Assembly (NCBI GenBank): GCA_009746045.1
Contig: RPFO01001678.1
Coordinates: 43,501-107,500 of the forward strand
Length of the DNA: 64,000 bases
Source: Mesostigma viride
Lineage: Eukaryota > Streptophyta > Mesostigmatophyceae > Mesostigmatales > Mesostigmataceae
Reading direction: 5' to 3'
The notes under the pieces were generated by a model, which made no database searches, was not told the origin of the DNA, and saw only the letters and a program-made list of their open reading frames with translations. This document shows, piece after piece, positions 63,424-64,000 of this stretch. Numbering within the stretch: the stretch's first letter is position 1; each line of letters begins with the position of its first letter. The translations under genes and the position numbers were made by a program.

Positions 63424-64000
63424 CAGTTAGCATAATAATTAATTATGAACATCACAAAGATGTGTAATGATGTATGAAAATGCCCGGCATTAGTCAGTTG
63501 TTCCATGGTTGTTCTCTCTATCGTGGTGGAGTTCAAATGGATTGTTTGCGCCATTTTGCATGCTGTCCATTCATGTGCCCTGAATTAATCAATTATAAAG
63601 TAATGTGCATGCGACCCCATTTGTTGGGGAGTGATGTAGTCATCCATGCATATTGTGTTTTTGTTAGTTCACAAGTGTAAATAGGTCTACGTCATGCCCC
63701 AACATAAACTAAGTGAGACAACTATAGATAGTGGGTATTATTAAATATCGACATTAATACCCGACATGCATGAGTGCACGCCCGCCCCAAGTGGAGCCAT
63801 GATTCACACAAGTCGTTCATGATTTAATTAATAATGTGGCGAGGATGTGGCACCACATTCGCTAATGACCGACATGGTTTTTTGTACATGAGGACAACCT
63901 AGGATGGCATTGGAAGCAATTGTAGGCAGTAAAAGCTAGTAATCAGCAGTAAAACTTAGTAGAAATCATGTTTATTGTAGTAGAAATTGTTTAAATCTAG
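63424..64000. other. AT-rich right edge without a visible gene
   Basis: Upstream (minus orientation) of the gypsy gag region. No LTR terminus, PBS or substantial frame is visible. It may be the gypsy leader or flanking genomic DNA. The only hints are scattered ATGCATG words. Confidence 0.5.

Overview
The window is eukaryotic nuclear DNA made almost entirely of transposable elements. Canonical GT-AG introns, LTR retrotransposons of both Ty1/copia and Ty3/gypsy type with plant/algal-style primer sites, and mid-range base composition point to a repeat-rich alga of the green lineage. A charophyte such as Chara or Klebsormidium, or a chlorophyte, would fit. A dinoflagellate is less likely because the introns are canonical. 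The species cannot be fixed from the sequence alone. No bacterial operons, rRNA genes or CRISPR arrays are visible.

Layout. 1-222: G/C-run minisatellite. 228-690: tandem ~108 bp repeat built around a perfect 20-base palindrome. 769-9254: one multi-exon gene or old element on +, of unknown function, with SR-rich, Lys/Glu-rich and acidic tracts and several frame breaks; the same palindrome recurs in its introns. 9562-13996: the most notable item, a 5'-truncated, frameshifted Ty3/gypsy polyprotein in which a C5-cytosine DNA methyltransferase lies in front of reverse transcriptase-RNase H-integrase and a PHD finger follows the integrase. It is cut by a decayed copia element (14100-17606, 3' LTR from 17606), whose LTR is split by a complete 4.5 kb non-autonomous LTR element (18067-22573, TSD AAATG). 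23112-27738: a 5'-truncated, decayed member of an unusual copia lineage with the domain order INT-PR-RT-RH.

28274-31101: a foldback element with 5-bp target duplication, tRNA-like modules and a circularly permuted insertion that looks like a reintegrated two-LTR circle. 31975-33625 and 35387-35955: large 30-bp minisatellites. 35960-40560: two broken copia copies of a related lineage; the second is interrupted by another foldback element (39257-39710). 41260-42721: remnant 5' end (LTR plus first ORF) of the INT-PR-RT copia family.

43696 to beyond 63400, minus strand: a chromodomain-type gypsy element with a 2.36 kb 3' LTR, an extra 3' ORF, an uninterrupted pol ORF, and a gag whose zinc-knuckle codons are split by an apparently very young copia element (53476-61649, identical 644-bp LTRs, TSD GGTGG). 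In that copia element gag and pol are in one frame, separated by a single UGA in the leaky UGA-CUA-G context, which implies pol expression by stop-codon readthrough.

The elements do not cooperate as a pathway. The biology lies in their nesting and in captured functions: a methylation writer plus a chromatin reader in one retroelement, readthrough control, an additional 5' ORF, and tRNA-like foldback elements sharing terminal bases and TSD length with the copia LTRs.
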